Source: Serinicoccus sediminis
GTDB lineage: Bacteria; Actinomycetota; Actinomycetes; Actinomycetales; Dermatophilaceae
Direction of reading: 5' to 3'
NCBI RefSeq assembly: GCF_004153545.1
Contig: NZ_SDVA01000020.1
Coordinates: 1-53,369, forward strand
Length of the DNA: 53,369 bases
Below, piece by piece: positions 1 through 8,950 of the stretch. Each line of letters begins with the position of its first letter. Positions within the stretch are counted from its first letter, which is position 1. Under the pieces are notes generated by a model. The model worked only from the letters and a program-made list of their open reading frames with translations, searched no databases and was not told where the DNA came from. A program made the position numbers and the translations under genes.

Positions 1-1
1 G

Positions 2-973
2 GGTGCGGCGGGCGCGGCGGGGGCCCGCGCCTGGGCCGCGGCGGCGTCCGCCCGGGGCGGGGACGACACCCAGGCGGTCCCGCACGCCGACCCCACCCGG
101 ACCTTCGCCCGGGCCACGCCCACCCCCGCGGCGGACCGTTCCCCCGAGCCGGCCCCTCCGCCGAGCTACCACCGTGAGCGCCCGTCGGGCACGCTGGGCC
201 AGCGTGCCGGACGAGGTGGCACGGCGCCGCGCCGCGGCACGTGGCTGGGCTGGCTGGTCGCCGTACCCCTGGTGCTGCTGCTGGGGTGGCTGGTCTGGAC
301 CATCGCGACCGGCTCGGACGGCGGCGGTGCCTCGTCGGACGCCGGTGCGTCGTCACAGCCCGCCGGGACACCGGTCAGCGCCCAGGAGGCACGGGCCCTG
401 GCCTCGGACTTCTACACCGCCCTCGAGCAGGAGGGGCTCTCGGCGGCCCGGGAGCTGACGACGCCCTCGGCCTTCATCGCGGACGACATCGCGGACGGGC
501 TCGACTCCGTCGACGTGGCCGACCTGGAAGCCCAGGCGCGGGAAGACGGCACCGCGGTGGTGGACGCCGTGGTGACCTACACCTACGGCCCGGTGGTCAT
601 CGTGCAGGAGGAGACCCTGGGGGTCGAGCGCGAGGACGGGGTGCCCCGTATCTCGGTGCGCCAGGCGGTCGACCGCAGCCGGTCCGGTGCGCCGACCGAC
701 GGCCCCGGCCAGGGCGAGGGCACCGGGGACGGCGGCACGCAGGAGGGCGCCACCGAGGACGACCCGGTCGAGGAGCCCGCCGAGGGGTCGGGAGACGGCG
801 GCACGGACGGCGCGGACCCGGGCGACGGTGCGGGGGACGGGGGGACCGGCGACGGCCAGGACGATGACGGCAACGGCAACGGCAACGGCCAGAGCAACAA
901 CGACGGCGACGGCCAGGACGACAACGGCAACAACGGTGGAAACGGGAACGGCCAGGACGACGGGGGCCGCTGA
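2..973 (+). CDS. C-terminal part of a single-pass membrane protein (5' truncated)
   Basis: The reading frame is open from the first bases of the window to a TGA at 971-973, so the start lies upstream. The visible part is a Pro/Ala/Arg-rich segment, one hydrophobic helix (about bases 242-305, with the core LVAVPLVLLLGWLVW), then a predicted extracytoplasmic domain of about 120 residues with a small alpha/beta look (SAQEARALASDFYTALEQ). It ends in a long, very low-complexity tail rich in Gly, Asp, Asn and Gln. The disordered-TM-extracellular layout resembles the end of a membrane-anchored Ser/Thr kinase or similar sensor, but no kinase motif is in view, so no function is assigned. The convergent neighbour is an acyl-CoA dehydrogenase 14 bases away. 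Confidence 0.7.
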   Translation, partial: GAAGAAGARAWAAAASARGGDDTQAVPHADPTRTFARATPTPAADRSPEPAPPPSYHRERPSGTLGQRAGRGGTAPRRGTWLGWLVAVPLVLLLGWLVWTIATGSDGGGASSDAGASSQPAGTPVSAQEARALASDFYTALEQEGLSAARELTTPSAFIADDIADGLDSVDVADLEAQAREDGTAVVDAVVTYTYGPVVIVQEETLGVEREDGVPRISVRQAVDRSRSGAPTDGPGQGEGTGDGGTQEGATEDDPVEEPAEGSGDGGTDGADPGDGAGDGGTGDGQDDDGNGNGNGQSNNDGDGQDDNGNNGGNGNGQDDGGR

Positions 974-987
974 ACCCGTGCCCCAGC

Positions 988-2151
988 TCAGCCCTTGAGC
1001 AGCTGGCGTGCCATGACGACGCGCTGGATCTGGTTGGTGCCCTCGTAGATCTGGGTGATCTTGGCGTCGCGCATCATCCGCTCCACCGGGAAGTCCCGGG
1101 TGTAGCCGTAGCCCCCGAGCAGCTGCACCGCGTCGGTGGTGATCTCCATGGCGACGTCGGAGGCGAAGCACTTGGCGGCCGCGCCGAAGAACGGCAGGTC
1201 GTCGTCCCCCCGCTCGGACTTGCTCGCGGCGACGTAGACCATCTGCCGGGCCGCCTCGAGCTTCATCCCCATGTCGGCGAGCATGAACTGCACGCCCTGG
1301 AAGTCGGCGACCGACCGGCCGAACTGCTGGCGCTCCTTGACGTAGCCGAGGGCGAAGTCCAAGGCGCCCTGGGCGATGCCCACGGCCTGCGCCCCGATGG
1401 TGACCCGGGTGTGGTCGAGCGTGCGCAGCGCGATCTTCAGCCCCTCCCCCAGGCCGCCCACCATGCGGTCGCCCGGGATCCGGCAGCCGTCGAAGAGCAG
1501 CTCGCGGGTGGGGCTGCCCTTGATGCCGAGCTTCTTCTCCGGCGTCCCGAAGGTGAAGCCCTCGTCGCCCTTCTCCACCACGAAGGCGGTGACGTTGCGA
1601 CCGCGCGGGCCGTCCGGGTCGGTCACGGCCATGACGGTGTAGTACTCGCTGACCCCCGCGTTGGTGATCCACGACTTCTGCCCGGTCAGGACGAAGTCGT
1701 CCCCGTCGGCGACGGCCTTGCAGGTCATGCCTGCGGTGTCCGACCCGGCACCGGCCTCGGAGAGCCCGTAGGAGAACATCGCCTGCCCGGACGCCACGGC
1801 CGGGAGGTAGCGGGCCTTGACCTCGTCGCTGGCGGCCAGGATGAGCGGCATCGTCCCCAGCTTGTTGACCGCCGGGATGAGCGAGCTGCTGGCGCAGGCC
1901 CGGGCGACCTCCTCGATGACGATGCAGGTCGCCAGGGCGTCGGCGCCCACCCCGTCGTAGTCCTCGGCGATGTGCGGGGCGTGGAAGTCGGTCGCCACGA
2001 GGGCCTTCAGCGCCTCGTCGGGGAAGCGGCCCTCCTCGTCGACGGCGGCGGCGTGCGGCGCGATCTGCTCGTCCGCGACCTCGCGGACCGCCCCCCGCAG
2101 CGCCTCGTGATCCTCGTTGATCCGGAACAGGTCGAACTCGCTCGTGCTCAT
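988..2151 (-). CDS. Acyl-CoA dehydrogenase
   Basis: This is a 387-residue flavoprotein of the acyl-CoA dehydrogenase family, which oxidises acyl-CoA thioesters at the alpha-beta bond in fatty-acid or branched-chain amino-acid breakdown. Length is typical. Visible landmarks are the substrate/FAD segment SYGLSEAGAGSDTAGM, the KSWITNAG motif of the middle beta domain, and the C-terminal GYGYTRDFPVERMMRDAK block followed by YEGTNQIQR. E370 in that last motif is the usual catalytic base position. Substrate chain length cannot be read from sequence. The start is supported by a TACGCT -10-like box ending 7 bases upstream (2159-2164), which suggests a leaderless transcript. An LLM oxidoreductase lies upstream on the same strand. 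Confidence 0.93.
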   Translation of the reverse strand: MSTSEFDLFRINEDHEALRGAVREVADEQIAPHAAAVDEEGRFPDEALKALVATDFHAPHIAEDYDGVGADALATCIVIEEVARACASSSLIPAVNKLGTMPLILAASDEVKARYLPAVASGQAMFSYGLSEAGAGSDTAGMTCKAVADGDDFVLTGQKSWITNAGVSEYYTVMAVTDPDGPRGRNVTAFVVEKGDEGFTFGTPEKKLGIKGSPTRELLFDGCRIPGDRMVGGLGEGLKIALRTLDHTRVTIGAQAVGIAQGALDFALGYVKERQQFGRSVADFQGVQFMLADMGMKLEAARQMVYVAASKSERGDDDLPFFGAAAKCFASDVAMEITTDAVQLLGGYGYTRDFPVERMMRDAKITQIYEGTNQIQRVVMARQLLKG

Positions 2152-2158
2152 GGGAGGC

Positions 2159-2164
2159 AGCGTA
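2159..2164 (-). promoter_or_regulatory. -10-like box of a leaderless promoter (acyl-CoA dehydrogenase)
   Basis: TACGCT on the minus strand, 7 bases before the ATG at 2151. It fits TANNNT, the actinobacterial -10 pattern; the transcript would begin at or next to the start codon. Confidence 0.4.
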
Positions 2165-2195
2165 CCGGCCCGCCCAGGTGCACCTGACGTGCGCG

Positions 2196-3221
2196 TCAGC
2201 CGCCCAGGGCGGGGATGACCTCGCTCTCGAAGAGCTCGATGCCGGAGGTGTCGAAGGCGGCCTCGGGGAAGTAGGTGATGGCGTAGGTCATGCCGAGCCG
2301 TTCCAGGCCCTGCAGGGCCTCGACGACCTGCTCCGGGGTGCCCACGAGGGGTTGCGTGCGCAGGCTCTCGGCCTGGCCCCGGGCCGCCTCCTCGGACAAC
2401 CCGGCCTGCCGGTACCGCTCGGCGACGTCGGTGAGGCGCTGCTCCACCTCGCCGGCGTCCCGGCCGATGACCACGTTGTAGTTGGCGCTGCGGACGATCT
2501 CCTCGGGGTCACGCCCCACCGCGGCGCAGTGCTCGGCCAGCACTGCGGACTTGTGCTCGAACCCCTCCGGGCTGCCGTCGAAGTTGGTGGCGTCGGCATA
2601 CTCCGCGGCGATGCGCAGCGTCTTGCGCTCGCCGCCGCCGGCGACCCACACCGGTATGCCGTTGCGCGGGCTGCCGCCGAACCCCTCGGTGCTGCCCTGC
2701 AGCGGCCGGGGGAAGCACAGAGCACCGTCGACCTGGTAGTGCTCGCCGTCCAGCGTCGCCGACCCGGTGGTCCACATCTGCCGGAAGACGTCGACGCCCT
2801 CGCGCAGGCGCGCCAGCCGGTCGCCCGCGCCGGGGAAGCCGTAGCCGTAGGCCCGCCACTCGTGCTCGTACCAGCCCGCGCCGATACCCATGTCCACCCG
2901 GCCGCCCGAGATGACGTCCACGGTCGCGGCGACCTTGGCGAGGTAGGTCGGCTCGCGGTAGCTCATGCAGGTGCACATCTGGCCCAGCCGCACGCGTCCG
3001 GTGGTCGCGGCCAGCGCGGCCATGAGCGTCCAGGCCTCGTGGCAGGCCTCCTCGCTGGGCTCCGGCACGGTGTGCATGTGGTCGTAGACCCACACCGAGG
3101 TCCAGCCCTCCTCGGCGTCGGCGTGCTGCGCGACGTCGAGCATGGCGCCCCACTGCCGCTCCGGCGGGATCCCGACGAGGTCCATCCGCCAGCCCTGGGG
3201 TACGAAGAGTCCGAAGCGCAT
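2196..3221 (-). CDS. LLM-class (F420-dependent type) oxidoreductase
   Basis: This 341-residue luciferase-like monooxygenase fold protein has the N-terminal MRFGLFVPQGW strand, the EEGWTSVWVYDH segment, the RVRLGQMCTC strand, and GGRVDMGIGAGWYEHEWRAYG, which is the classic GxGxGxxxxE/xxxYG region of F420-binding members. A further block, VWVAGGGERKTLRIAAEYAD, is also family-typical. In actinobacteria most such proteins use F420, but the cofactor and substrate here are inferred from the family only. TAGGGT lies 6 bases before the ATG (3228-3233), so the mRNA is probably leaderless. The gene sits between purE and the acyl-CoA dehydrogenase on the same strand. Confidence 0.88.
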   Translation of the reverse strand: MRFGLFVPQGWRMDLVGIPPERQWGAMLDVAQHADAEEGWTSVWVYDHMHTVPEPSEEACHEAWTLMAALAATTGRVRLGQMCTCMSYREPTYLAKVAATVDVISGGRVDMGIGAGWYEHEWRAYGYGFPGAGDRLARLREGVDVFRQMWTTGSATLDGEHYQVDGALCFPRPLQGSTEGFGGSPRNGIPVWVAGGGERKTLRIAAEYADATNFDGSPEGFEHKSAVLAEHCAAVGRDPEEIVRSANYNVVIGRDAGEVEQRLTDVAERYRQAGLSEEAARGQAESLRTQPLVGTPEQVVEALQGLERLGMTYAITYFPEAAFDTSGIELFESEVIPALGG

Positions 3222-3227
3222 GACCCG

Positions 3228-3233
3228 ACCCTA
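3228..3233 (-). promoter_or_regulatory. -10 box of a leaderless promoter (LLM oxidoreductase)
   Basis: TAGGGT on the minus strand, exactly 6 bases before the ATG at 3221. Confidence 0.5.
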
Positions 3234-3241
3234 CGCCGCGC

Positions 3242-3784
3242 TCAGGACGTCGGTCGGTCGGACCGTCGGGCGCGCAGCCGCTCGCCCTTGGCGTGCGCCT
3301 GGTCCCGGAGGTCGGCGGCGAAGGTGGCGAGCTGTCCCCGCAGCCGCTCGGCCCGCTCACCCTCGCCGGCGGCGAGCGTGCGGACGGCCAGCAGACCGGC
3401 GTTGCGGGCCCCGGCCACCGAGACGGTGGCGACCGGGATCCCGGCCGGCATCTGCACGATGGAGAGCAGGCTGTCCAGGCCGTCGAGGTGCCGGAGCGGC
3501 ACCGGGACCCCGATGACGGGCAGCACGGTGACCGAGGCCAGCATCCCCGGAAGGTGGGCGGCGCCGCCGGCGCCCGCGACGATGACCCGCAGCCCCCGGT
3601 CGGCGGCGTCCCGGCCGTAGTCGACCATCTCGGTCGGCATGCGGTGGGCCGAGACGACGTCGGCCTCGTAGGGCACGTCGAACTCCTCCAGCACCTGCGC
3701 GGCGGCCTCCATGACGGGCCAGTCGCTGTCGCTGCCCATGACGACGCCGACGAGGGGCTGCCCGGGGCGGTCCGCGGTGCTCAC
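3242..3784 (-). CDS. purE: N5-carboxyaminoimidazole ribonucleotide mutase (class I PurE)
   Basis: PurE converts N5-CAIR to CAIR in de novo purine synthesis, taking the product of the adjacent purK. The 180-residue protein starts at a GTG (3784) that overlaps the purK stop codon in a GTGA. It contains the mononucleotide-binding [13 protein letters not shown], the SAHRMP motif with the catalytic histidine, the [12 protein letters not shown] loop and [20 protein letters not shown] with [10 protein letters not shown], all diagnostic of class I PurE. The C-terminal 25 residues (Arg/Lys rich) extend slightly beyond the usual core. The overlap implies translational coupling with purK. Confidence 0.95.
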   Translation of the reverse strand: MSTADRPGQPLVGVVMGSDSDWPVMEAAAQVLEEFDVPYEADVVSAHRMPTEMVDYGRDAADRGLRVIVAGAGGAAHLPGMLASVTVLPVIGVPVPLRHLDGLDSLLSIVQMPAGIPVATVSVAGARNAGLLAVRTLAAGEGERAERLRGQLATFAADLRDQAHAKGERLRARRSDRPTS

Positions 3785-4998
3785 TCGGTCACCACCCCCT
3801 GGAGGTAGTCGGCCGCGTGCCGGCTGCGCTCGCGCAGCTCCTCCAGCGTCACGAGGTCCCCGGGCTCGCCGCCGTAGACCGTGACGTGGCCCAGCTTGCG
3901 CCCCGGCCGCACGCCCTTGCCGTAGAGGTGCACCTTGAGCCCCGGGTCGCGCGCCAGCAGGTGCCGGTAGGTGGCGTAGAGCTCGGGGTAGTCGCCACCG
4001 AGCACGTTCGCCGAGGCCGTCCACGGCGCCCGCGCGGACGGGTCGCCGAGCGGCAGGTCGAGGACCGCGCGCAGGTGCTGCTCGAACTGGCTGGTCACCG
4101 AGCCGTCGATGCTCCAGTGGCCGCTGTTGTGCGGCCGCATGGCCAGCTCGTTGACGAGGTATGCCGGTGCCCCGGTCCGCGGGTCCCGCACCTCGAACGC
4201 CTCCACCGCCATGACGCCGGTCACGCCCAGCTCGCCGGCGAGGCGCAGCGCGCCCTCGCTCAGCGCGGCGGCGAGGTCCGGGTCCAGCGAGGGCGCCGGG
4301 GCCAGCACCTCGGTGTTGATGCCGCCCTCCTGCACCGTCTCCACCACCGGCCAGACCGCCGCCTGGCCCGAGGGGCTGCGGCCCACCATGACCGACAGCT
4401 CCCGGGAGAAGTCGACCGCCTCCTCGAGCAGGATGCCGTCCGCGAGCCCGCCCTCGCCGACACCGTCGAGCCAGGGGTCGAGGTCGGCCGGCTCCCGGCA
4501 CACCAGGACCCCCTTGCCGTCGTAGCCGCCGCGCGGCGCCTTGGCGACCAGCGGCCAGCCCACCTCAGCACCGAACTCCTCGACGTCGGCCGCGGTGCGC
4601 GCCTGCGCCCAGCGCGGGCACGGCAGCCCCAGCTCGGTGAGGCGCCGCCGCATGGCCAGCTTGTCCTGCGCGAAGACGAGCGCCTGCGGGCCGGGGTGCA
4701 GGGCGACACCGGCGTCCTGCAGGGCCCTCAGCACCTCCTGGGGCACGTGCTCGTGGTCGAAGGTCACCACGTCGCACGCGCGCGCGAAGTCCAGCACCGC
4801 CTCGGTGTCGGTGTGCTCCCCGACCGGGCTGTGCGGCACCACGAGGGCCGCGCTGGAGGTCGGGCTCTCGGCGAGCACGGACAGGGTGACGGCGAGGTTG
4901 GTCGCCGGCGGCTGGCACATGCGGGCGAGCTGGCCGCCGCCGACGATGCCGACCACCGGGAAGCCGCCCTCGGCACGGACGGGGCTGGGTGAGGTCAC
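3781..4998 (-). CDS. purK: N5-carboxyaminoimidazole ribonucleotide synthase (PurK)
   Basis: This ATP-grasp enzyme of 405 residues makes N5-CAIR from AIR, ATP and bicarbonate. Seen in order are the N-terminal [12 protein letters not shown] dinucleotide-fold motif, [10 protein letters not shown], the [20 protein letters not shown] linker and the ATP-grasp [14 protein letters not shown] loop. [19 protein letters not shown] and [29 protein letters not shown], the family signature, follow. Start is a GTG (4998) with TAGGCT 7 bases upstream, so it is likely leaderless. It is followed by purE with a 4-base overlap. The divergent gtrA gene begins 42 bases away, so both promoters lie in that gap. Confidence 0.95.
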   Translation of the reverse strand: MTSPSPVRAEGGFPVVGIVGGGQLARMCQPPATNLAVTLSVLAESPTSSAALVVPHSPVGEHTDTEAVLDFARACDVVTFDHEHVPQEVLRALQDAGVALHPGPQALVFAQDKLAMRRRLTELGLPCPRWAQARTAADVEEFGAEVGWPLVAKAPRGGYDGKGVLVCREPADLDPWLDGVGEGGLADGILLEEAVDFSRELSVMVGRSPSGQAAVWPVVETVQEGGINTEVLAPAPSLDPDLAAALSEGALRLAGELGVTGVMAVEAFEVRDPRTGAPAYLVNELAMRPHNSGHWSIDGSVTSQFEQHLRAVLDLPLGDPSARAPWTASANVLGGDYPELYATYRHLLARDPGLKVHLYGKGVRPGRKLGHVTVYGGEPGDLVTLEELRERSRHAADYLQGVVTE

Positions 4999-5005
4999 GC
5001 CGGCC

Positions 5006-5032
5006 AGCCTACCCAGCCGACCCGCCTAGACT
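5006..5032. promoter_or_regulatory. Divergent leaderless -10 boxes between purK and gtrA
   Basis: TAGGCT on the minus strand (5006-5011) ends 7 bases before the purK GTG; TAGACT on the plus strand (5027-5032) ends 8 bases before the gtrA GTG at 5041. The whole divergent intergenic region is 42 bases. Confidence 0.45.
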
Positions 5033-5040
5033 GCCGCCCC

Positions 5041-5562
5041 GTGACCCCTTCGACCGCCCCCGGGCTGGTGGCGCGCGCCCGCGCGACCTACCAGCTCCTC
5101 GTCGCCGAGCTCGCGAAGTTCGGCACCGTCGGGGCGGTCGTCTTCGTCCTCGACACGGTGCTCTACAACGTCCTCGTCTTCGGCGTGCCGGGGCTGGCCG
5201 AGGGGCCCATGGCGGGTTCGCCGCTGTGGGCCAAGGCGGTGGCGACCAGCGTGGCGACGGTCTGCTCGTGGGTCGGCAACCGCTGGTGGACCTTCCGGCA
5301 CCGCCGCAGCGAGCCGGTCGCGCACGAGTTCGCCCTCTTCGTCGTCCTCAACGCGGTCGGGCTGCTCATCGCGGTCGGCTGCCTGGGTGTGTCCCGCTAC
5401 GTCCTGGGGCTGGACAGCCAGCTCGCCGACAACGTCTCGGGCAACGGCATCGGTCTGGTGCTCGGCACGACGTTCCGGTTCTGGGCCTACCGGACGTTCG
5501 TGTTCCGCGGCGCGCTGCCGGGCGAGGAGACGGGTCAGGGCGTGTTCGCCAGGGGCAGGTAG
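5041..5562 (+). CDS. GtrA-family integral membrane protein
   Basis: This 173-residue protein has four predicted transmembrane helices (GTVGAVVFVLDTVLYNVLVFG; AVATSVATVCSWVGNRWWTF; FALFVVLNAVGLLIAVGC; a C-terminal GIGLVLGTTFRFWAYRTFVF). FAKFGTVG-like entry, WxGNRxWTFR and RFWAYRTFVFR are hallmarks of GtrA proteins, which are thought to help move polyprenyl-linked sugars across the membrane for cell-surface glycosylation. The GTG start follows a TAGACT box by 8 bases. Its last 28 bases overlap the 3' end of the convergent histidine-kinase gene. The sugar and target are unknown. Confidence 0.85.
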   Translation: MTPSTAPGLVARARATYQLLVAELAKFGTVGAVVFVLDTVLYNVLVFGVPGLAEGPMAGSPLWAKAVATSVATVCSWVGNRWWTFRHRRSEPVAHEFALFVVLNAVGLLIAVGCLGVSRYVLGLDSQLADNVSGNGIGLVLGTTFRFWAYRTFVFRGALPGEETGQGVFARGR

Positions 5563-6599
5563 CAGGCGAAGGTCGGCGGGAAGGCGCGGACGAGCTCGAT
5601 CCGGCCCCCGATCGACTCGGCCGTCTCCCGGGCGACGGCGAGCCCCAGCCCGGTGCCCTGGCCGCTGGTGATGCCCCGGTCGAAGATGGTCCGGGCGAGG
5701 TCGCGCGGGATGCCCGGCCCCTGGTCGGAGACGGTGAAGACCGCGGAGGGGCCGGACCGGGCCACGTGCACCCGCACGTCGCCCCGGCCGTGCACGAGGG
5801 AGTTCTCCACGAGGGTGTTGAGCACCTGGGAGAGCACGGAGGCGCTGGCCTCCACGATGACGCCCCGCTCGCAGGTCAGCTCGATCGTCCGGCCCCGTCC
5901 CTCGAAGGCCGGGGTCCACTCCTCGTCGAGCCCGGCCAGCACCGCGTCCGCGGCGCTCACCGCGCCCCCGCTGGCGTGGCCGGCCCGGGTGCGCTGGAGC
6001 AGCTCGTCCACGACCCCGGTGAGCCGCCCCACCTGGCTGATGGCGATCTCGGCCTCGGCCCGCGCCACCGTGGCGTCGTCGGACTGGGCGATCTCCTCCA
6101 GCCGCAGCAGCAGGGCCGCGAGCGGGGTGCGGAGCTGGTGCGAGGCGTCCGCGGCGAAGGACCGCTCGAAGACCAGCGCCCGCGCGAAGGTGTGGTGGTG
6201 CCGGTCGACCTCGCGGGCCACGGCGTCGATCTCGGCGATGCCGGAGCGGAAGGGCTCCTGCTCGACGAGCCGGCCGGGCCGCGCCTGGGGGTCGAGGACG
6301 AAGCCGCCGGAGGCGAGCTCGTCGACCCGGTGGGCCAGCTGCCGCAGCGGCCGGGCGGTGGACTCGGCGGCCCGGTCCGCCAGGGAGCGGGCCACCGGGA
6401 TGCCGATGGCCACGAGCACGGCGGCGGTGAGGACCAGCGTGCCGAGCAGCCACCAGTCGGGCAGGATCCCGTCACCGCTGCGCCAGCGGGTGGCCTGCGC
6501 CTCCCGCAGCAGCCACGCCACGAGCGTGCTGAGCAGCAGGGACACGCCGACGACGGTCAGCACGATGCGCGCCGCCAGCTCGCGCAGCACCTGGCGCAC
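5535..6599 (-). CDS. Two-component sensor histidine kinase
   Basis: This 354-residue membrane kinase has TM1 near residues 10-32, a very short extracytoplasmic loop (about 20 residues), TM2 near 50-72, and a HAMP-like linker. The dimerisation/phosphoacceptor motif is FAADASHQLRTPL with H154. The ATPase domain shows VENSLVHGRGD (N box), VSDQGPGIP (G1) and GQGTGLGLAVARETAE (G2). The small loop suggests sensing within or near the membrane; the signal is not known. It starts 5 bases after the stop of the response-regulator gene, so the two form an operon. The 3' end overlaps gtrA on the other strand by 28 bases. Confidence 0.93.
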   Translation of the reverse strand: MRQVLRELAARIVLTVVGVSLLLSTLVAWLLREAQATRWRSGDGILPDWWLLGTLVLTAAVLVAIGIPVARSLADRAAESTARPLRQLAHRVDELASGGFVLDPQARPGRLVEQEPFRSGIAEIDAVAREVDRHHHTFARALVFERSFAADASHQLRTPLAALLLRLEEIAQSDDATVARAEAEIAISQVGRLTGVVDELLQRTRAGHASGGAVSAADAVLAGLDEEWTPAFEGRGRTIELTCERGVIVEASASVLSQVLNTLVENSLVHGRGDVRVHVARSGPSAVFTVSDQGPGIPRDLARTIFDRGITSGQGTGLGLAVARETAESIGGRIELVRAFPPTFACYLPLANTP

Positions 6600-6604
6600 G
6601 GCGC

Positions 6605-7309
6605 TCAGTCCGCGGCGTCGGAGTCGGCGCCGTCGGGGTCGTTCTGGAAGCGGAAGCCCACCCCGCGGACCGTGACGATGTGCCGGGGGTCGTGGGCGTC
6701 GTCACCGATCTTGCGCCGCAGCACGGACACGTGCATGTCGAGGGTCTTGGTGGACCCGAACCAGGTGTCCCACACCTCGCGCATGAGCACCTCGCGGGAG
6801 ACGACGCGCCCCTCCTCGCGCATGAGGACGCGCAGCAGGTCGAACTCCTTGGTCGTGAGCCGGACCTCGCGGTCGTGCAGGAAGACCCGCCGCGCCTCGA
6901 TGTCCATCCGCAGCGCCGACCCCCCGGGTGACTGGGCGGAGGCGGGTCCGCGCCGCAGCAGGGCCCGCACCCGGGCGAGCAGCTCGCCCAGCCGGAACGG
7001 CTTGGTGACGTAGTCGTCGGCGCCGGCGTCCAGCCCGACGACGGTGTCCACCTCCTCGCTGCGGGCGGTGAGCATGAGGACCGGCATGCGCACGCCGGAG
7101 TCGCGCAGCGAACGGCATACCTCGACGCCGTCGAGCTGGGGCAGCCCGAGGTCGAGCACGAGGACGTCGTGCCCGACGTCACCGGTCGCCTCGGCCAGCG
7201 CCGAACGGCCGTTGGCCGCGACGGTGACCTCGTAGCCCTCACGCCGCAAGGCCCGGGCGAGCGGCTCGGAGATGGTCGGGTCGTCCTCGGCCAGCAGGAC
7301 TCTGGTCAC
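6605..7309 (-). CDS. OmpR/PhoB-family response regulator
   Basis: This 234-residue regulator has a receiver domain with phospho-acceptor D53 (VLVLDLGLPQLDG), an acidic pair in LLAEDDPT, T in MLTARSEEVD and K in DYVTKPF. It is followed by a winged-helix DNA-binding domain (TTKEFDLLRVLMREEGRVVSREVLMREVWDTW; HVSVLRRKIGDD; VRGVGFRF). I chose the GTG at 7309 because GGAGGGAGA precedes it at good spacing; a GTG five codons upstream (7324) is an alternative. It is paired with the adjacent kinase; regulated genes are unknown. Confidence 0.93.
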   Translation of the reverse strand: MTRVLLAEDDPTISEPLARALRREGYEVTVAANGRSALAEATGDVGHDVLVLDLGLPQLDGVEVCRSLRDSGVRMPVLMLTARSEEVDTVVGLDAGADDYVTKPFRLGELLARVRALLRRGPASAQSPGGSALRMDIEARRVFLHDREVRLTTKEFDLLRVLMREEGRVVSREVLMREVWDTWFGSTKTLDMHVSVLRRKIGDDAHDPRHIVTVRGVGFRFQNDPDGADSDAAD

Positions 7310-7352
7310 AGCGTCTCCCTCCACGTTGCTACCTGACAGTATGCGCTCTCAT

Positions 7353-8171
7353 TCACCGGCCGGGCCACCGCGGGGCCCGCTTCTCGGCGAACGCCGCCAC
7401 ACCTTCGGCCCGGTCGCCGCTGAAGGCCGTGGCCCTCCAGGCGCCGTCCTCGATCTCCAGCCCGGCGGCCAGGTCGGTGCCCATCCCCAGCCGCATCGCG
7501 CGCTTGGCGTTGCGGACCGCGACCGGGGAGTTGGCCGCGATCGTGCCCGCCAGCTCCAGCGCCCGCTGCCGGGCCGAGCCCGCCTCGACGAGCTCGTCGA
7601 CGACGCCGAGGTCGCGGCCCTCCTGCGCACCGAGCCGGCGGGCGGTGAAGATCATCGAGGCCGCCCGCGACCAGCCCACCCGCCGGGTGAGCAGCTGAGT
7701 GCCGCCGCCACCGGGGATGACGCCGACGCCCACCTCCGGCAGCGCGAGGGTGGCGCCTGCCCCGGCGACGATGAGGTCGCAGGACAGCGCGAGCTCCATC
7801 CCGCCGCCGAGGGCGTACCCCTCGACCGCGGCGACGGCCGGCACGGGGAGGTCGAGGACGCCCCGGTAGGCGAGCTTGGACACGAGGCGGTGGTCCATCA
7901 TCTGCGCGTCGGTGAAGCCGTTGCGCTCCTTGAGGTCGGCGCCCACGCAGAAGGCCCGCTCGTGCGCGCTCGTCAGCACCACGGCACGGACGGAGGGGTC
8001 CGCGGCGAGGGCCGCGGTGGTGGCGGTGATCTCCCGGGCGAAGTCCGTGGAGATGGCGTTCATCGCCTCCGGGCGGTCGAGGGTCAGCTCGACCACCGAC
8101 GGCTCCCCCTGCGCCGCCTCACCCCCCGCGGGTGCGTGGCGGGTCACCTGCAGCATCGTCGGTGCGTCCAT
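7353..8171 (-). CDS. Enoyl-CoA hydratase/isomerase family protein
   Basis: This 272-residue crotonase-fold enzyme probably hydrates 2-enoyl-CoA in beta-oxidation. The family core is visible: TLDRPEAMNAIS, FCVGADLKER (first oxyanion-hole strand), VEGYALGGGMELALSCDLIVA (second oxyanion loop), and LPEVGVGVIPGGGGTQLLTRRVG, where the Glu in LPE is at a usual catalytic position. It overlaps the end of the upstream biotin-ligase gene by 53 bases. TACCCT lies 7 bases before its ATG (8179-8184), inside that gene, so it may also have its own leaderless promoter. Exact substrate is not readable. Confidence 0.9.
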   Translation of the reverse strand: MDAPTMLQVTRHAPAGGEAAQGEPSVVELTLDRPEAMNAISTDFAREITATTAALAADPSVRAVVLTSAHERAFCVGADLKERNGFTDAQMMDHRLVSKLAYRGVLDLPVPAVAAVEGYALGGGMELALSCDLIVAGAGATLALPEVGVGVIPGGGGTQLLTRRVGWSRAASMIFTARRLGAQEGRDLGVVDELVEAGSARQRALELAGTIAANSPVAVRNAKRAMRLGMGTDLAAGLEIEDGAWRATAFSGDRAEGVAAFAEKRAPRWPGR

Positions 8172-8934
8172 GCGGGCGAGGGTACTGGTCGCGCAGGTGC
8201 TCGACGTCCCCGGCGTGGTGCGCGACGACGGCCCCGCCCACCTGCCGGACGAGCAGCGCGCCACCCTCGTCCAGGCCGACCGCCTCCCCGCGGACGGCGG
8301 CGCCGTCCGGGCGGTGCACGACGACAGGACGCCCCAGGGTCGCGCAGCGCTGGAGGTATGCCGTGCGCACCGGCCCCGCGTCACCGCGGGCGAGCGCGTC
8401 GTGCAGCTCCCGCAGCCGGTGCAGGTAGTCCTCCAGGAACCCCTCGCGCGCACCGTCGGGCAGCGGCGCCCCGCCCCGGGCCAGCCGCCAGGAGGTCGCC
8501 GTGGGCACCGGCAGCTGGTCGTCCTGGTGGTCCACGTTGACGCCCACCCCCACGACGAGGTCGCCCGTGTCGGCGACCTGGACGAGCACGCCGCAGAGCT
8601 TGCCGGAGGCCCGCCCGGTCTCCAGGAGGACGTCGTTGGGCCACTTCAGCACCGCGTCCACCGGCCAGCGGCTGGCCGCCAGGGCGTCCACCACCGCGAC
8701 GCCCGCGGCCAGCGGGACCCAGCCGGCCGCAGCGGCGGGGACGGCCGACACCACGGCGCTGACCGCGAGGCAGGTCCCCGGTGGTGAGGACCAGCGGCGG
8801 CCGCGCCGGCCCTGCCCCGCGCTCTGGTGGTCGGCGACCACGACCCGACCCGGTCGGGGGTCGGCCATCGCCTCGACGTTGGTGGAGCCCACGCTCTCGT
8901 GCCGCTCCGGCGTGGCCCAGCGCAGTCGTGTCAT
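8119..8934 (-). CDS. birA: Biotin--[acetyl-CoA-carboxylase] ligase (BirA, catalytic type)
   Basis: This 271-residue enzyme transfers biotin to the carrier domain of biotin carboxylases, which suits its divergent neighbour, an acyl-CoA carboxylase subunit. Motifs include the biotinyl-AMP loop SAGQGRRGRRWSSPPG, LKWPNDVLL and KLCGVLVQ, then VVGVGVNVDH; the C-terminal SH3-like domain follows. There is no N-terminal helix-turn-helix, so this is a group I ligase that is not a repressor. The ATG start is 6 bases from a TAGCCT box (minus strand 8946-8941). The 3' end overlaps the enoyl-CoA hydratase gene by 53 bases. Confidence 0.93.
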   Translation of the reverse strand: MTRLRWATPERHESVGSTNVEAMADPRPGRVVVADHQSAGQGRRGRRWSSPPGTCLAVSAVVSAVPAAAAGWVPLAAGVAVVDALAASRWPVDAVLKWPNDVLLETGRASGKLCGVLVQVADTGDLVVGVGVNVDHQDDQLPVPTATSWRLARGGAPLPDGAREGFLEDYLHRLRELHDALARGDAGPVRTAYLQRCATLGRPVVVHRPDGAAVRGEAVGLDEGGALLVRQVGGAVVAHHAGDVEHLRDQYPRPHGRTDDAAGDPPRTRGG

Positions 8935-8940
8935 GGCGCA

Positions 8941-8950
8941 AGGCTAAGTT
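8941..8950. promoter_or_regulatory. Overlapping bidirectional -10 element between birA and the acyl-CoA carboxylase gene
   Basis: The intergenic region is only 22 bases. Reading right, TAAGTT (8945-8950) ends 6 bases before the ATG at 8957. Reading left, TAGCCT (8946 back to 8941) ends 6 bases before the ATG at 8934. The two boxes share the central TA, so one site appears to serve two leaderless transcripts. Confidence 0.5.
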